From: Paenarthrobacter sp. JL.01a
GTDB lineage: Bacteria > Actinomycetota > Actinomycetes > Actinomycetales > Micrococcaceae
Reading direction: 5' to 3'
Assembly (NCBI RefSeq): GCF_025452095.1
Contig: NZ_CP104877.1
Coordinates: forward strand, 2,232,001 to 2,296,000
DNA: 64,000 nucleotides
The stretch's first letter is position 1, and each line of letters starts with the position of its first letter. Position numbers and translations under genes: made by a program. This document shows positions 24,106-35,006 of this stretch, piece by piece. Under the pieces are notes generated by a model. The model saw nothing but the letters and a program-made list of their open reading frames with translations. It ran no database searches and was not told the origin of the DNA.

Positions 24106-26121
24106 GTGGCAGATCCATCAAGTTACCGGCCCCGCACGGGTGAAATTCCCACCACCCCGGGCGTCTATCGTTTCCGTGACCCCCATGGCCGGGTCATCTA
24201 TGTGGGCAAGGCAAAGAACCTCCGTTCCAGGCTGAACTCCTACTTCGCCAACCCCGCGGGGCTGCTCCCGAAGACCCATGCCATGGTCCATGCAGCCAGC
24301 AGCGTTGAGTGGACTGTGGTTGGGAGCGAGCTGGAATCGCTGCAGCTCGAGTACACGTGGATCAAGGAATTCAAGCCGCGCTTCAACGTGGTCTTCCGCG
24401 ACGACAAGACCTATCCGTACCTGGCTGTGACCATGGGCGAGAAATTTCCGCGGGTGCAGGTCATGCGCGGGGAACGCCGGAAAGGTACACGGTACTTCGG
24501 TCCCTATACCGCCGGTGCCATCAGGGAAACCATGGACACGCTGCTCAGGGTCTTCCCGGTCCGCAGCTGCAGTGCAGGAGTGTTCAAGCGGGCCCAGGCC
24601 AGCGGCCGCCCTTGCCTGCTGGGCTACATCGACAAGTGCTCGGCACCCTGCGTGGGACGGGTTACTCCTGAGGAGCACCGGGTTCTGGCGGAAGACTTCT
24701 GTTCTTTCATGGGCGGAGAAGCCAAGCGTTTCATCAGCCGGCTGGAAAAGGACATGGCAGCGGCCGTGGCTGAGCTTGATTACGAGAAGGCTGCGGGGCT
24801 GAGGGATGACATCATCGCCTTGCGCAAGGTTTTTGAGCGCAACGCGGTGGTCCTTGCCGAGGACACCGATGCCGACGTCTTCGCCCTCCACGATGACGAA
24901 CTGGAAGCATCCGTCCAGGTCTTCCACGTCCGCGGAGGCCGGGTCCGTGGGCAGCGGGGCTGGGTTGTGGAGAAGGTCGAGGACGCCACCACTCCGGAAC
25001 TCATTGAACACCTGCTGCAACAGGTTTACGGGGAAGACAGCGAGGTCCAAGGCCGGATTCCCCGGGAAGTCCTGGTGCCGGAGAACCCCAGCAACCACGC
25101 CGAACTCACGCAATGGCTGGGGGGATTGCGTGGGGCCAAGGTGGACATCCGTGTTCCCCAGCGCGGCGACAAGGCAGCGTTGATGTCCACGGTGCGTGAA
25201 AATGCGGAGCAAGCACTCAAGCTGCACAAGACGCGCCGTGCAGGAGACATCACCGTCCGTTCGTTGGCGCTCCAGGAACTCCAGGAAGCCCTCGACATTC
25301 CGGTTCCTTTGCTGCGCATCGAATGTTTCGACATCTCCCACGTCCAGGGAACGAACGTGGTTGCCTCCATGGTGGTGGTCGAGGACGGTCTCCCGAAAAA
25401 GGCCGACTACCGAAAGTTCTCCATCACCGGCGCCGCCGCTGCAGACGACACCGCAGCGATGCACGACGTCCTGACACGGAGGTTCCGGCATTACCTGACG
25501 GACAAGGCGGCCCAGGTTCCTGTCGTTTCCGGCGAGATCGTCAACCCGACGCGGTCCGCCTCCAGCGGCGTCACCGAAGCACCGCCGTCGGACGGCACCT
25601 CACCGGCACCGAAGGCCAAGTTCGCGTACCCGCCCAACCTCGTGGTGGTCGACGGCGGCCAGCCCCAGGTTAACGCCGCCGCCCGCGCCCTCGCGGATCT
25701 GGGGATCGACGACGTCTACGTCGTGGGGTTGGCCAAACGCCTGGAAGAGGTCTGGCTTCCGGACAGCGACTTCCCGGTCATCCTGCCCCGGACCTCCCAG
25801 GGCCTCTACCTGCTGCAGCGCATCCGCGACGAAGCCCACCGTTTCGCCATCACTTTCCACCGCCAAAAGCGTGGCAAGGCCATGACGGTCTCGGTCCTGG
25901 ACGGCGTTCCCGGGCTGGGCGAGGCCAAACGCAAGGCGTTGGTGGCGCATTTTGGCTCGCTCAAGAAGATCAAGGCTGCTTCGGTGGAGGAGCTGACATC
26001 AGCAAAGGGCATCGGCCCTGCCCTGGCAGCTGCCGTAGTCCAGCACTTGGGTTCAACGGCCGACGACGGCGAAACTGCGCCTGCCGTGAACATGACCACC
26101 GGCGAAATCATCGAATCTTAG
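24106..26121 (+). CDS. uvrC: Excinuclease ABC subunit C
   Basis: 671 residues, GTG start. UvrC makes both incisions of nucleotide excision repair. The N-terminal GIY-YIG nuclease is seen as [20 protein letters not shown] (about residues 16-35), responsible for the 3' cut. A UVR motif (about 224-256; [15 protein letters not shown]) docks on UvrB. The C-terminal RNase-H-like nuclease, which makes the 5' cut, shows [19 protein letters not shown] with its catalytic Asp and [13 protein letters not shown] with the second. Two helix-hairpin-helix motifs end the protein ([24 protein letters not shown]). A variable 40-residue insert rich in Ser, Thr and Pro follows [14 protein letters not shown]. First gene of the conserved uvrC-rapZ-yvcK-whiA block. 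Confidence 0.99.
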   Translation: MADPSSYRPRTGEIPTTPGVYRFRDPHGRVIYVGKAKNLRSRLNSYFANPAGLLPKTHAMVHAASSVEWTVVGSELESLQLEYTWIKEFKPRFNVVFRDDKTYPYLAVTMGEKFPRVQVMRGERRKGTRYFGPYTAGAIRETMDTLLRVFPVRSCSAGVFKRAQASGRPCLLGYIDKCSAPCVGRVTPEEHRVLAEDFCSFMGGEAKRFISRLEKDMAAAVAELDYEKAAGLRDDIIALRKVFERNAVVLAEDTDADVFALHDDELEASVQVFHVRGGRVRGQRGWVVEKVEDATTPELIEHLLQQVYGEDSEVQGRIPREVLVPENPSNHAELTQWLGGLRGAKVDIRVPQRGDKAALMSTVRENAEQALKLHKTRRAGDITVRSLALQELQEALDIPVPLLRIECFDISHVQGTNVVASMVVVEDGLPKKADYRKFSITGAAAADDTAAMHDVLTRRFRHYLTDKAAQVPVVSGEIVNPTRSASSGVTEAPPSDGTSPAPKAKFAYPPNLVVVDGGQPQVNAAARALADLGIDDVYVVGLAKRLEEVWLPDSDFPVILPRTSQGLYLLQRIRDEAHRFAITFHRQKRGKAMTVSVLDGVPGLGEAKRKALVAHFGSLKKIKAASVEELTSAKGIGPALAAAVVQHLGSTADDGETAPAVNMTTGEIIES

Positions 26122-26237
26122 CTAGGGTAAGAACTTGGCCGCTGCCGCATCCGGCGCCGGGGACCACGTGTACTGCGTCGTGTCCGGCGGGGGACGCACG
26201 CAGCTATGACACTTTTGCGACGAAACGGGGACAACTG

Positions 26238-27161
26238 ATGGATGAGGCAACGGCTGGGTCCGGCACGGAGCAGGACGGCCTGACGCCCGTTAAGCCACCG
26301 GAGGCGGAGCTTTTGGTCGTTACCGGCATGTCCGGTGCGGGTCGCAGTACTGCCTCCGATGCCCTGGAGGACCACGGCTGGTACGTCGTGGACAACCTGC
26401 CGCCGCAGATGCTGGGGACCTTGGCTGAGATCGTTTCCCACGCACCCAAGTCCATTCCCAAGCTTGCAGTGGTGGTGGACGTTCGCAGCAAGGACCTGTT
26501 CACGGACATCCAGACGGCGCTGGGCGCCCTGAGCGCCAGCGGCATTACGTTCCGGGTGCTCTTCCTCGATGCGAAGGACGACGTCCTGGTCCGCCGTTTC
26601 GAGCAGGGGCGCCGGCCGCACCCGCTGCAGGGCGGCGGCCGGATTCTCGATGGCATCGGCATCGAGCGGGAGGTCCTGCGGGAACTCCGCGAGCACGCCG
26701 ACGTGGTCCTGGACACTTCCGAGTTCAACGTCCACGGCCTTGCCACCGCCATCACCGAGCTCTTCAGTGATACGGGACCGGTGACCCTGCGACTGAATGT
26801 CATGAGCTTCGGTTTCAAGTACGGCCTGCCCGTTGACGCCAACTTCGTGGCTGACGCCCGCTTCATTCCCAATCCGCACTGGGTCCCGCAACTGCGTCCG
26901 CACACTGGCCTTGACGAAGACGTTAGCGATTACGTCCTGGGTGCCAACGGCGTCCAGGAATTCGTCGACCGGTACGTCAAGGCGCTCGAACCGGTCCTGG
27001 ATGGCTACCGCCAGGAGAACAAGCACTATGCGACCCTCGCCGTCGGCTGCACCGGCGGCAAACACCGTTCGGTGGCTGTCGCCGTCGAGCTTTCCAAACG
27101 GCTTGCCCAGTATCCCCGCGTGACCGTTACCACCGCCCACCGCGACCTGGGACGCGAGTAG
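26238..27161 (+). CDS. rapZ: RNase adapter / nucleotide-binding protein RapZ
   Basis: 307 residues, ATG start. P-loop ATPase of the RapZ (YvcJ) family: VVTGMSGAGRSTASDALEDH (about residues 27-46) includes the Walker A variant GxxxxGRS. The C-terminal domain, containing VGCTGGKHRSVAVAVEL (about 276-292), binds small RNA or signalling partners in E. coli, where RapZ controls glmS through GlmY/GlmZ. In actinobacteria the partner is unknown. About 20 residues precede the conserved core, longer than in E. coli. The stop codon overlaps the yvcK start by 1 bp, indicating coupling. Upstream is a 116-bp gap with no convincing promoter. Confidence 0.95.
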   Translation: MDEATAGSGTEQDGLTPVKPPEAELLVVTGMSGAGRSTASDALEDHGWYVVDNLPPQMLGTLAEIVSHAPKSIPKLAVVVDVRSKDLFTDIQTALGALSASGITFRVLFLDAKDDVLVRRFEQGRRPHPLQGGGRILDGIGIEREVLRELREHADVVLDTSEFNVHGLATAITELFSDTGPVTLRLNVMSFGFKYGLPVDANFVADARFIPNPHWVPQLRPHTGLDEDVSDYVLGANGVQEFVDRYVKALEPVLDGYRQENKHYATLAVGCTGGKHRSVAVAVELSKRLAQYPRVTVTTAHRDLGRE

Positions 27162-28177
27162 TGGGGGTCCTGACGGGCCCGCTGCCCCTCATACCGCCAA
27201 AGGGCGTCCCCGGCAGCCAACAGAAGAAGAGTCCGTCCGTGGTCGCCTTGGGGGGCGGGCACGGCCTTGCCGCTTCCCTCTCGGCATTGCGGCTGCTCAC
27301 TTCGGAGCTGACCGCGATTGTCACAGTAGCGGACGACGGCGGGTCCTCCGGGCGTCTGCGCGAGGAGTACGGTGTCCTCCCGCCCGGCGACCTGCGCATG
27401 GCGCTCAGTGCGCTGTGTGACGACACCGACTGGGGCCGCACGTGGCGCGATGTCATGCAGCACCGCTTCAAGCCGGGTTCGGCCAAGGGCGGGTCCCTGG
27501 ACAACCACGCCATGGGCAACCTGCTGATCGTCACCCTCTGGGAACTCCTGGGGGACACCGTGGCAGGCCTGAAATGGGCGGGGGCGCTCCTGGGCGCACG
27601 CGGCCAGGTTCTGCCGATGTCCAGCATCCCGCTGACCATCGAGGGAAAGGCCCGCAGGGAGCTGCCCGATGGCGGGTATGAGCTGCATACCGTGCGGGGG
27701 CAGGCCAAGTGTGCGGTCGCGGGCAAACTTGAAGAGGTCAAACTGTTTCCCGAGGACGCTCCTGCCTGCACGGAAGCCCTGACCGCAATAGAACTTGCTG
27801 ACTGGGTCATTCTTGGTCCGGGCTCCTGGTACACCTCGGTGCTGCCGCATCTGTTGCTTCCCGAACTGCGGCAGGCCCTCGGCGACACGGCGGCCAAGCG
27901 CTGCCTGACCATGAACCTGGACGTTGAAACCAAAGAGACCTCAGGGATGACCGCTGCCGATCACCTTGACGTACTGCGGCGCTACGCTCCCGAATTCAGT
28001 GTGGATGTGGTCCTTGCCGATCCCGCCGCGGTCCAGGACATCAAGGCCTTCGAAAAGGCTGCCGGGATGATCGGGGCTGAGGTGGTGTTGGGTAGAGTAG
28101 GGGCGTCGAGGCGCCGCCCAGTCCATGACCCATTGCTGCTGGCAGCGGCTTACCACGATATTTTCGGGAACAGTTAG
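27161..28177 (+). CDS. yvcK: YvcK/CuvA-type gluconeogenesis factor
   Basis: 338 residues, GTG start overlapping the rapZ stop by 1 bp. Member of the YvcK (CofD-like) family that binds UDP-sugars such as UDP-GlcNAc and supports cell-wall synthesis and growth on gluconeogenic carbon sources; the mycobacterial homologue is CuvA. The glycine-rich start VVALGGGHGLAASLSAL (about residues 27-43) and VTVADDGGSSGRLREE (about 54-69) form the nucleotide-sugar site. LDNHAMGNLLIVTLWE and LGPGSWYTSVLPHL are further family blocks. About 25 extra N-terminal residues, rich in Pro and Gly, precede the core. Located between rapZ and whiA, as in most Gram-positive bacteria. Confidence 0.95.
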   Translation: MGVLTGPLPLIPPKGVPGSQQKKSPSVVALGGGHGLAASLSALRLLTSELTAIVTVADDGGSSGRLREEYGVLPPGDLRMALSALCDDTDWGRTWRDVMQHRFKPGSAKGGSLDNHAMGNLLIVTLWELLGDTVAGLKWAGALLGARGQVLPMSSIPLTIEGKARRELPDGGYELHTVRGQAKCAVAGKLEEVKLFPEDAPACTEALTAIELADWVILGPGSWYTSVLPHLLLPELRQALGDTAAKRCLTMNLDVETKETSGMTAADHLDVLRRYAPEFSVDVVLADPAAVQDIKAFEKAAGMIGAEVVLGRVGASRRRPVHDPLLLAAAYHDIFGNS

Positions 28178-28186
28178 GAATACGCG

Positions 28187-29167
28187 ATGGCACTTACTGC
28201 GTCGGTCAAGGACGAACTGTCCCGGCTGGACATCAAGAAATCTTCGGTCCGCAAAGCGGAGGTTTCTGCAATGTTGCGCTTCGCCGGCGGACTGCACATC
28301 ATTTCCGGCCGGATCGTCATTGAGGCCGAAGTCGACCTCGCCTCCACGGCGCGGCGCCTGCGTGCCGCGATTGCCGAGGTCTACGGCCACCAGAGCGAGA
28401 TCATTGTGGTTTCGGGGGGCGGATTGCGCCGCGGAAGCCGTTACGTGGTCCGCGTTGTCCGCGACGGGGAAGCCCTTGCGCGCCAAACCGGCCTGCTGGA
28501 TGGCCGCGGCCGTCCCGTCCGCGGACTCCCATCAGTAGTGGTCAACGGCTCCGCAGCCGACGCCGAAGCCGTGTGGCGTGGCGCTTTCCTGGCCCATGGT
28601 TCCCTCACCGAACCCGGGCGTTCCTCCTCGCTCGAGGTAACCTGCCCGGGGCCGGAATCGGCACTCGCATTGGTGGGTGCCGCCCGCCGTCTTGGCATTC
28701 AGGCCAAGGCCCGTGAAGTCCGTGGCGTGGACCGCGTGGTGATCCGGGACGGAGACACCATCGCTGCCCTCCTGACAAGGATGGGCGCCCATGACGCCCT
28801 CATGGTCTGGGAAGAACGCCGCATGCGGAAGGAAGTCAGGGCTACGGCCAACAGGCTGGCCAATTTTGACGACGCCAACCTTCGCCGCTCGGCCCAGGCC
28901 GCCGTGGCTGCCGGCGCCAGGGTGGACCGTGCCCTTGAGATTCTGGGCGACGACGTTCCGGACCACCTCAAATACGCCGGCGAACTCCGGGTAGCCCACA
29001 AGCAGGCCAGCCTGGACGAACTCGGCCGTCTTGCGGACCCGCCCATGACCAAAGACGCGATTGCCGGACGCATCCGCCGTCTCCTGGCCATGGCGGACAA
29101 GCGCGCCCTGGACCTCGGAATTCCCGGGACTGAGGCAAATGTGACTCCCGAAATGATGGACGAGTAG
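28187..29167 (+). CDS. whiA: DNA-binding protein WhiA
   Basis: 326 residues, ATG start with AGGAATACGCG before it. WhiA is a transcription factor needed for sporulation in Streptomyces and linked to cell division elsewhere. The N-terminal two-thirds has a LAGLIDADG homing-endonuclease-like fold without nuclease residues ([15 protein letters not shown] and [20 protein letters not shown] are its characteristic blocks). The C-terminal part, with [19 protein letters not shown] and [13 protein letters not shown] (about residues 265-310), is the helix-turn-helix. Length and end are normal. Separated from yvcK by 9 bp, so probably in the same operon. In a non-sporulating organism the likely role is division or growth control (inference). 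Confidence 0.97.
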   Translation: MALTASVKDELSRLDIKKSSVRKAEVSAMLRFAGGLHIISGRIVIEAEVDLASTARRLRAAIAEVYGHQSEIIVVSGGGLRRGSRYVVRVVRDGEALARQTGLLDGRGRPVRGLPSVVVNGSAADAEAVWRGAFLAHGSLTEPGRSSSLEVTCPGPESALALVGAARRLGIQAKAREVRGVDRVVIRDGDTIAALLTRMGAHDALMVWEERRMRKEVRATANRLANFDDANLRRSAQAAVAAGARVDRALEILGDDVPDHLKYAGELRVAHKQASLDELGRLADPPMTKDAIAGRIRRLLAMADKRALDLGIPGTEANVTPEMMDE

Positions 29168-29177
29168 TAAGCAGCCA

Positions 29178-29183
29178 TAGAAT
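29178..29183 (+). promoter_or_regulatory. -10 box before the sodA-upstream small ORF
   Basis: TAGAAT at 29178-29183 lies 23 nt before the small ORF start, leaving a short leader that contains a GGGAGG ribosome site. The matching -35 region is weak. Confidence 0.45.
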
Positions 29184-29206
29184 CGGGACAGCAGGGAGGA
29201 AATACT

Positions 29207-29320
29207 GTGAGGCACCCGCGGGTTGTTCCCGGGGGAGGCAAGAGCAGCTTCTTCCCCAAGGATTTCCGGTTGGCCCGCCGGCCGGATGAACATAACGAGA
29301 GTTACCAAACCGGACGCTAG
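29207..29320 (+). CDS. Possible small protein upstream of sodA (37 aa)
   Basis: A 37-codon frame starts with GTG at 29207, exactly placed behind GGGAGG and a 7-nt spacer, and after a TAGAAT -10 box. It ends at TAG 22 bp before the sodA start. The product is basic, beginning MRHPRVV and containing PGGGKSSFFP and RLARRPDEHNES; no signal peptide, membrane segment or known domain is recognisable. It could be a real small protein or a translated leader acting on sodA. The ribosome site is stronger than those of many annotated genes here, but coding evidence is limited by the short length. Confidence 0.45.
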   Translation: MRHPRVVPGGGKSSFFPKDFRLARRPDEHNESYQTGR

Positions 29321-29341
29321 TCCATTACATTGGAGGATTTC

Positions 29342-29965
29342 GTGACAGAGTACGTTCTGCCCGAGCTCGGCTACGACTACGCAGCACTTGAGCCGCACAT
29401 TTCGGCGAAGATCATGGAGCTGCACCACAGCAAGCACCACGCTGCCTACGTTGCAGGCGCCAACAACGCCCTCGCCCAGCTTGCCGAAGCCCGCGACAAG
29501 GGTGACTTCGCCAACATCAACCGCCTCTCCAAGGACCTCGCGTTCCACACCGGCGGCCACATCAACCACTCCGTGTTCTGGAACAACATCTCCCCGGATG
29601 GCGGCGACAAGCCCGAAGGCGAACTCGCTGCCGCCATCGACGACGCTTTTGGCTCGTTCGATGCCTTCCGTGCACAGTTCACCGCAGCAGCCCTCGGCCT
29701 CCAGGGTTCCGGCTGGGCCTTCCTGGCCTACGAGCCCATCGGCGGAAACCTTGTCATCGAGCAGCTCTACGATCAGCAGGGCAACGTAGCAGTCGGCACC
29801 ACCCCGCTGCTCATGCTGGACATGTGGGAGCACGCTTTCTACCTGGACTACGTCAACGTCAAGGCTGACTACGTCAAGGCGTTCTGGAACATTGCCAACT
29901 GGGCCGACGTCGCCAAGCGTTTTGAAGCAGCCCGTACCAACGCAACGGGCCTCATTGTCCTGTAG
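29342..29965 (+). CDS. sodA: Superoxide dismutase (Mn/Fe)
   Basis: 207 residues from the GTG at 29342, chosen because GGAGG lies 6 nt upstream. It converts superoxide to O2 and H2O2. The metal ligands of the Mn/Fe family are present: His28 in MELHHSKHH, the His in [10 protein letters not shown], and Asp/His in [11 protein letters not shown]. Length is standard for the family. Metal choice cannot be settled from the sequence, though Mn is usual in actinobacteria. Preceded by a possible small protein gene and followed by an intrinsic-type hairpin, so it is a short transcription unit. Confidence 0.97.
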   Translation: MTEYVLPELGYDYAALEPHISAKIMELHHSKHHAAYVAGANNALAQLAEARDKGDFANINRLSKDLAFHTGGHINHSVFWNNISPDGGDKPEGELAAAIDDAFGSFDAFRAQFTAAALGLQGSGWAFLAYEPIGGNLVIEQLYDQQGNVAVGTTPLLMLDMWEHAFYLDYVNVKADYVKAFWNIANWADVAKRFEAARTNATGLIVL

Positions 29966-30034
29966 TTGGTGAGTTCCGGTTCACGCGGATGTAACAAAAG
30001 TCACTTTTTGCGTGAATTGGGCCGAAATGCTGAA

Positions 30035-30066
30035 AAGCCTGCCTCCGCAGTTGCGGGGGCAGGCTT
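30035..30066 (+). terminator. Terminator after sodA
   Basis: Near-perfect 15-bp stem beginning AAGCCTGCC and ending GGCAGGCTT, about 70 bp after the sodA stop. The following sequence is only moderately T-rich (AGTTAAA). The rest of the 270-bp gap before gap holds its leader with an AAGGAG ribosome site. Confidence 0.75.
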
Positions 30067-30230
30067 AGTTAAACGTAAGATGGATCACGGAAGGCGGTTA
30101 GCCTTCAGCAACGTGGCTGGTCGCCCTCCGATCTGATAATCACCTCTGCCCAACGACGTGCGGGGTCTGTTAGTTGGAAATATTTGATCCGACTCACTAG
30201 GCGTGCTTGCAAGAGCACCAAGGAGATTGA

Positions 30231-31244
<1,014 letters not shown>

Positions 31245-31247
<3 letters not shown>

Positions 31248-31256
31248 GGTAGACAC
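31245..31256 (+). promoter_or_regulatory. Internal -10 box for a leaderless pgk transcript
   Basis: TAGGGT at 31245-31250 includes the gap stop codon and lies 6 nt before the pgk ATG. This could give an extra pgk-tpiA-secG transcript independent of gap. Confidence 0.45.
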
Positions 31257-32483
31257 ATGACATCTCACACCCTCAACGAACTCATCGCTGAAGGTGTCCG
31301 CGGGCGGTACATTCTGGTCAGAAGTGACCTGAATGTGCCGCTCGACGGCTCTACAGTGACCGACGACGGCCGCATCAAGGCCTCCCTCCCGGTCCTCAAG
31401 AAGCTCTCGGACGCCGGTGCCCGTGTGCTCGTAACAGCCCACCTCGGACGCCCCAAGGGCGCACCCGAAGAAAAGTACTCACTGAAGCCCGCCGTCGAGC
31501 GCCTCGCGGAACTCGCGGACTTCAAGGTCCAGCTTGCTGCGGACACTGTTGGCGACTCCGCCAAGGAACACGCTGCTGCTTTGCAGGACGGTGAAGTACT
31601 CGTCCTGGAGAACGTCCGCTTTGATGCCAGAGAGACCAGCAAGGACGACGCCGAGCGCGGCACCTTCGCTGACGAGCTGGTTGCCCTCACGGGAAGCAAC
31701 GGAGCGTACGTGGACGACGCCTTCGGAGCGGTCCACCGCAAGCACGCCAGCGTCTTTGACGTCGCCAAGCGGCTTCCCTCCTACCTTGGTGACCTTGTGC
31801 ACACTGAGGTAGAGGTCCTGCGGAAACTCACCACGGACACCCAGCGTCCCTACGTGGTTGTCCTCGGCGGTTCCAAGGTTTCAGACAAATTGGCTGTCAT
31901 CGATAACCTCCTGGGCAAGGCTGACACCATTCTCGTAGGTGGCGGCATGTTGTTCACCTTCCTTGCAGCCGCAGGCCACAAGGTGGCTGGCAGCCTGCTC
32001 GAGGAAGACCAGATTCCGGTCGTCCAGGACTACCTCAAGCGTGCCGCCGACGCAGGCACATCCTTCGTCATTCCCACCGACGTCGTTGTTGCCAGCCGTT
32101 TCGCCGCTGACGCCGAGCACGAAGTCGTCAAGGCAGATGCCATCGAGGACAGCGCTTTCGGCGCTTCCGGCATCGGCCTGGACATCGGACCGGAATCAGC
32201 GTCCGCTTTTGCCGCGCAAATCGAAGGCGCCAAGACCGTCTTCTGGAACGGTCCCATGGGCGTATTCGAGTTCGAAGCGTTCGCCAATGGCACCCGTGCC
32301 ATCGCGCAGGCACTGACGGACACGGTGGCCTTCACTGTGGTCGGCGGTGGCGACTCCGCCGCAGCCGTCCGGACCCTCGGGTTCGACGATTCACAGTTCG
32401 GCCACATCTCCACCGGTGGCGGCGCCAGCCTGGAATACCTTGAAGGCAAGGAACTTCCCGGACTGAGCGTCCTGGACCGCTAA
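31257..32483 (+). CDS. pgk: Phosphoglycerate kinase
   Basis: 408 residues, ATG start. Transfers the acyl phosphate of 1,3-bisphosphoglycerate to ADP. Substrate-binding [10 protein letters not shown] (about residues 22-31), TAHLGRPKG (about 61-69), nucleotide-domain [16 protein letters not shown] (about 204-219) and the C-terminal GGGDSAAAV and [18 protein letters not shown] are all present. Length is typical (about 400). Second gene of the gap-pgk-tpiA-secG unit. No ribosome site is seen; the -10 box overlapping the gap stop codon offers leaderless initiation as an addition to the polycistronic mRNA. Confidence 0.98.
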   Translation: MTSHTLNELIAEGVRGRYILVRSDLNVPLDGSTVTDDGRIKASLPVLKKLSDAGARVLVTAHLGRPKGAPEEKYSLKPAVERLAELADFKVQLAADTVGDSAKEHAAALQDGEVLVLENVRFDARETSKDDAERGTFADELVALTGSNGAYVDDAFGAVHRKHASVFDVAKRLPSYLGDLVHTEVEVLRKLTTDTQRPYVVVLGGSKVSDKLAVIDNLLGKADTILVGGGMLFTFLAAAGHKVAGSLLEEDQIPVVQDYLKRAADAGTSFVIPTDVVVASRFAADAEHEVVKADAIEDSAFGASGIGLDIGPESASAFAAQIEGAKTVFWNGPMGVFEFEAFANGTRAIAQALTDTVAFTVVGGGDSAAAVRTLGFDDSQFGHISTGGGASLEYLEGKELPGLSVLDR

Positions 32484-32560
32484 AGCACCAACCCGGCCGG
32501 CAGGACGCCACAGCGTCCTGCTGGCCGTTCAACATCCCAACGCATTCCCTTGGAGTACAT

Positions 32561-33376
32561 GTGACTACCTCTGCCAACGGCAACTTTGTCCGCAGGCCTT
32601 TCATCGCCGGCAACTGGAAGATGAACATGGACCACGTGCAAGGCATCACCTTGCTGCAGAAGCTCGCGTGGACCCTGTCCGACGCGAACCACGACTACAA
32701 CCGCGTCGAGGTTGCCGTGTTCCCGCCATTCACCGACCTCCGCGGTGTGCAGACGCTGGTCCAGGGTGACGAGCTCGAGGTCGTCTATGGCGGACAGGAC
32801 CTCTCGCAGTTCGACTCCGGAGCCTACACCGGCGACATCTCCGGCCAGTTCCTCAATAAGTTGGGATGCTCCTACGTCCTGGTGGGCCACAGCGAGCGTC
32901 GCACCATCCACAACGAAACAGACGAGGTCCTGAACGCCAAGGTCAAGGCGGCCTTCCACCATGACCTCACTCCCGTTCTCTGCGTGGGCGAGGGGCTCGA
33001 AATCCGCCAGGCGGGCACCCACGTGGAGCACACGCTTGCCCAGTTACGGGCCGGAGTCGAGGGACTCTCGGGCGAACAGGCAGCAGACCTCGTCGTTGCC
33101 TATGAGCCCGTTTGGGCCATCGGCACCGGTGAAGTCGCAGGCCCGGAAGACGCGCAGGAAATGTGTGCCGCCATCCGCGCGGAACTCGCTGTTCTGTTCA
33201 ACGACGCCGTCGCCGCCAAGACGCGCCTGCTCTACGGCGGGTCAGTCAAGGCCGCAAATGCTGCCGCCATCATGGCAGAAACCGACGTCGATGGCCTCCT
33301 TGTGGGTGGCGCCAGCCTGGACCCCGCTGAATTTGCTAACATTGTCAGGTTCGAGAGCCACCTCGTCACGGACTAG
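32561..33376 (+). CDS. tpiA: Triosephosphate isomerase
   Basis: 271 residues, GTG start behind TTGGAG. Interconverts dihydroxyacetone phosphate and glyceraldehyde 3-phosphate. Catalytic Lys lies in AGNWKMN (about residues 15-21), His in LVGHSERR (about 107-114), Glu in [11 protein letters not shown] (about 182-192) and the phosphate loop in [12 protein letters not shown]. Slightly longer than E. coli TpiA because of an N-terminal extension. 77 bp after pgk, with no terminator between. Confidence 0.98.
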   Translation: MTTSANGNFVRRPFIAGNWKMNMDHVQGITLLQKLAWTLSDANHDYNRVEVAVFPPFTDLRGVQTLVQGDELEVVYGGQDLSQFDSGAYTGDISGQFLNKLGCSYVLVGHSERRTIHNETDEVLNAKVKAAFHHDLTPVLCVGEGLEIRQAGTHVEHTLAQLRAGVEGLSGEQAADLVVAYEPVWAIGTGEVAGPEDAQEMCAAIRAELAVLFNDAVAAKTRLLYGGSVKAANAAAIMAETDVDGLLVGGASLDPAEFANIVRFESHLVTD

Positions 33377-33412
33377 TCCGGCTCCCGTTTTCCGCTTCTT
33401 CGAAAGGCCGTC

Positions 33413-33670
33413 GTGGACGTTCTTCAAGTCATCCTGCAGATCCTGCTGGCCATCACCAGCCTTCTGCTGACGCTGCTCATTCTCCTGCACAAGGGACGTG
33501 GCGGCGGTTTGTCCGACATGTTCGGTGGCGGAATGAGCTCCGGATTGAGTTCCTCCGGCGTGGCCGAGCGCAACCTGAACCGCTTCACCATCATTCTTGG
33601 TATCACGTGGGGTGTTGTGATCATCGGATTGGGACTCATTATGCGCTTCAGCTCCGGCGGCGACTCCTAG
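33413..33670 (+). CDS. secG: Preprotein translocase subunit SecG
   Basis: 85 residues, GTG start behind GAAAGG. Two hydrophobic helices (about residues 1-24 and 57-77) flank the glycine-rich loop KGRGGGLSDMFGGGMSSGL, the hallmark of SecG, the auxiliary subunit of the SecYEG protein-export channel. Located directly after tpiA as in many actinobacteria, and followed by a terminator. The functional link to glycolysis is only positional. Confidence 0.96.
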   Translation: MDVLQVILQILLAITSLLLTLLILLHKGRGGGLSDMFGGGMSSGLSSSGVAERNLNRFTIILGITWGVVIIGLGLIMRFSSGGDS

Positions 33671-33683
33671 TCACCGCAGGGCG

Positions 33684-33716
33684 GGGGAGGTTCCTTTACG
33701 GGAGCCTCCCCATTTT
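33684..33716 (+). terminator. Terminator after secG
   Basis: GGGGAGG stem with its complement CCTCCCC, an inner T/A-containing part, and ATTTTC after it. Ends the gap-pgk-tpiA-secG unit. Confidence 0.75.
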
Positions 33717-33767
33717 CATGTTCCGATCGGCACCCAACTACCAGTGCCGCCGTCGGGCCCCCAGCAT

Positions 33768-33773
33768 TAGACT
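33768..33773 (+). promoter_or_regulatory. -10 box for rbpA
   Basis: TAGACT at 33768-33773 implies a leader of about 60 nt before the rbpA ATG at 33840. Confidence 0.45.
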
Positions 33774-33839
33774 GACCCTGTTGGCTGCAAAGCCTCCAGG
33801 GCCGTGACGGCCGACCACCGAGTCGTGAGGGGTTCGAAA

Positions 33840-34235
33840 ATGGTTCATGGCACGCCAGGTTACCGGGGTACCCGCGTAGGGGTGGCCCAAGGATCCGAGG
33901 CCAGAAATCACAGTGACCACGGCCAGGGCGATCAGCTGCCGCGTATTCGCGTTCCCTATTGGTGTTCAAAGGGACACGAAACGCGGCTTGTTTTTCTTAA
34001 GCTTCCCGACGAACAAATTCCACAAACGTGGGACTGCCCCAAATGCGGAATGCCCGCATCACGGGATCCGGGACGCCCTGCAGCTCCCCGGACTGATGAG
34101 GAGCTATACAAATCCCACCTGGATTACGTTAAAGAAAGACGCTCCAGCCAGGACGCCGAAGCTGTCCTGGCCGGAGCGTTGGAGCGGTTACGCGCCCGCG
34201 GGGTCCTTTCGGACCAGTTGCTGGAGGACGCGTGA
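33840..34235 (+). CDS. rbpA: RNA polymerase-binding protein RbpA
   Basis: 131 residues from the ATG at 33840, preceded by GAGGGG and a 7-nt spacer; an in-frame GTG at 33804 has no ribosome site. RbpA is an actinobacterial essential factor that binds the group-1 sigma factor and promoter DNA and stabilises the open complex. The N-terminal tail (GTPGYRGTRVGVAQ) is followed by the core YWCSKGHETRLVF and WDCPKCGMPAS with paired Cys, a basic linker and the C-terminal sigma-interaction helix HLDYVKERRSSQDAEAVLAGALERLR. The 3' end overlaps the converging pgl gene by 48 bp. Confidence 0.95.
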   Translation: MVHGTPGYRGTRVGVAQGSEARNHSDHGQGDQLPRIRVPYWCSKGHETRLVFLKLPDEQIPQTWDCPKCGMPASRDPGRPAAPRTDEELYKSHLDYVKERRSSQDAEAVLAGALERLRARGVLSDQLLEDA

Positions 34236-35006
34236 GGCCGCGTTCTCGTCGATGAGCCACAACGTCCTGGAGCGACCCACAGGGCCGGCAGCAGGAACCT
34301 GAACCGGATTCGCCCCTGCCAAGGCCAGGCCGACGGCACCGGCCTTGTCTTCGCCTGCCACTACCATCCAGATTTCCTGGGCAGTGTTAATGGCAGGCAG
34401 TGTCAAGGAAATGCGCGACGGCGGCGGCTTGGGTGAGTTCTCGACGCCGACCACAGTGCGGCTCTTCTCACGGATTCCGGCCTGCTCCGGGAAGAGCGAA
34501 GCGATATGCGCATCCGGTCCCACACCGAGCAACAGCACGTCGAACCTCGGGAGTTTCCCGGGAGTTTCGGGCCTGTCGTCGGACATGTCCGCGGCATGTT
34601 CGGCCTCAGCAGCCGCCCTGAGCTCTTCTTCGTAGGCGGCAGCAGCATCAGCGGCGGTGGCGAATTGATCCGCTGAGCCTGGTTCGTGGACCCGGGAGGG
34701 GTCCACCTGCAGGTGGGACAGCAGCGCCTGGTGCGCCTGGCGTGTATTCCTGTCGTCGCTGTCGGCGGCCACGAATCGCTCGTCACCCCACCAGAAGTTG
34801 ACCCTGGACCAGTCCACGGCTGGAGCTGCGGCAGAGTCGGCCACGGCTTTGAGTGTGCCGATGCCCACCGTTCCGCCTGTCAGGACCACAGTGGCCTCGC
34901 CGTGCTTGTCCTGGACATCCACTAGCTTGGTGATGAGTCGGGCCGCAATGGCGGCCATCAACACCTTTGAGTCGGGGTGGATGCTTACTCTTGGGTCAGC
35001 GTGCAC
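34188..35006 (-). CDS. pgl: 6-phosphogluconolactonase
   Basis: 272 residues, GTG start overlapping the opcA stop by 11 bp. Hydrolyses 6-phosphogluconolactone in the oxidative pentose-phosphate pathway. DevB-type features: NFWWGDERFVAADSDDRN (about residues 70-87) and LLLGVGPDAHIASLFPEQ (about 157-174) with the active-site His. The last gene of the tkt-tal-pgi-zwf-opcA-pgl operon. Its 3' end overlaps rbpA by 48 bp on the other strand, leaving no room for a terminator between the two genes. Confidence 0.95.
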   Translation of the reverse strand: MHADPRVSIHPDSKVLMAAIAARLITKLVDVQDKHGEATVVLTGGTVGIGTLKAVADSAAAPAVDWSRVNFWWGDERFVAADSDDRNTRQAHQALLSHLQVDPSRVHEPGSADQFATAADAAAAYEEELRAAAEAEHAADMSDDRPETPGKLPRFDVLLLGVGPDAHIASLFPEQAGIREKSRTVVGVENSPKPPPSRISLTLPAINTAQEIWMVVAGEDKAGAVGLALAGANPVQVPAAGPVGRSRTLWLIDENAASRVLQQLVRKDPAGA

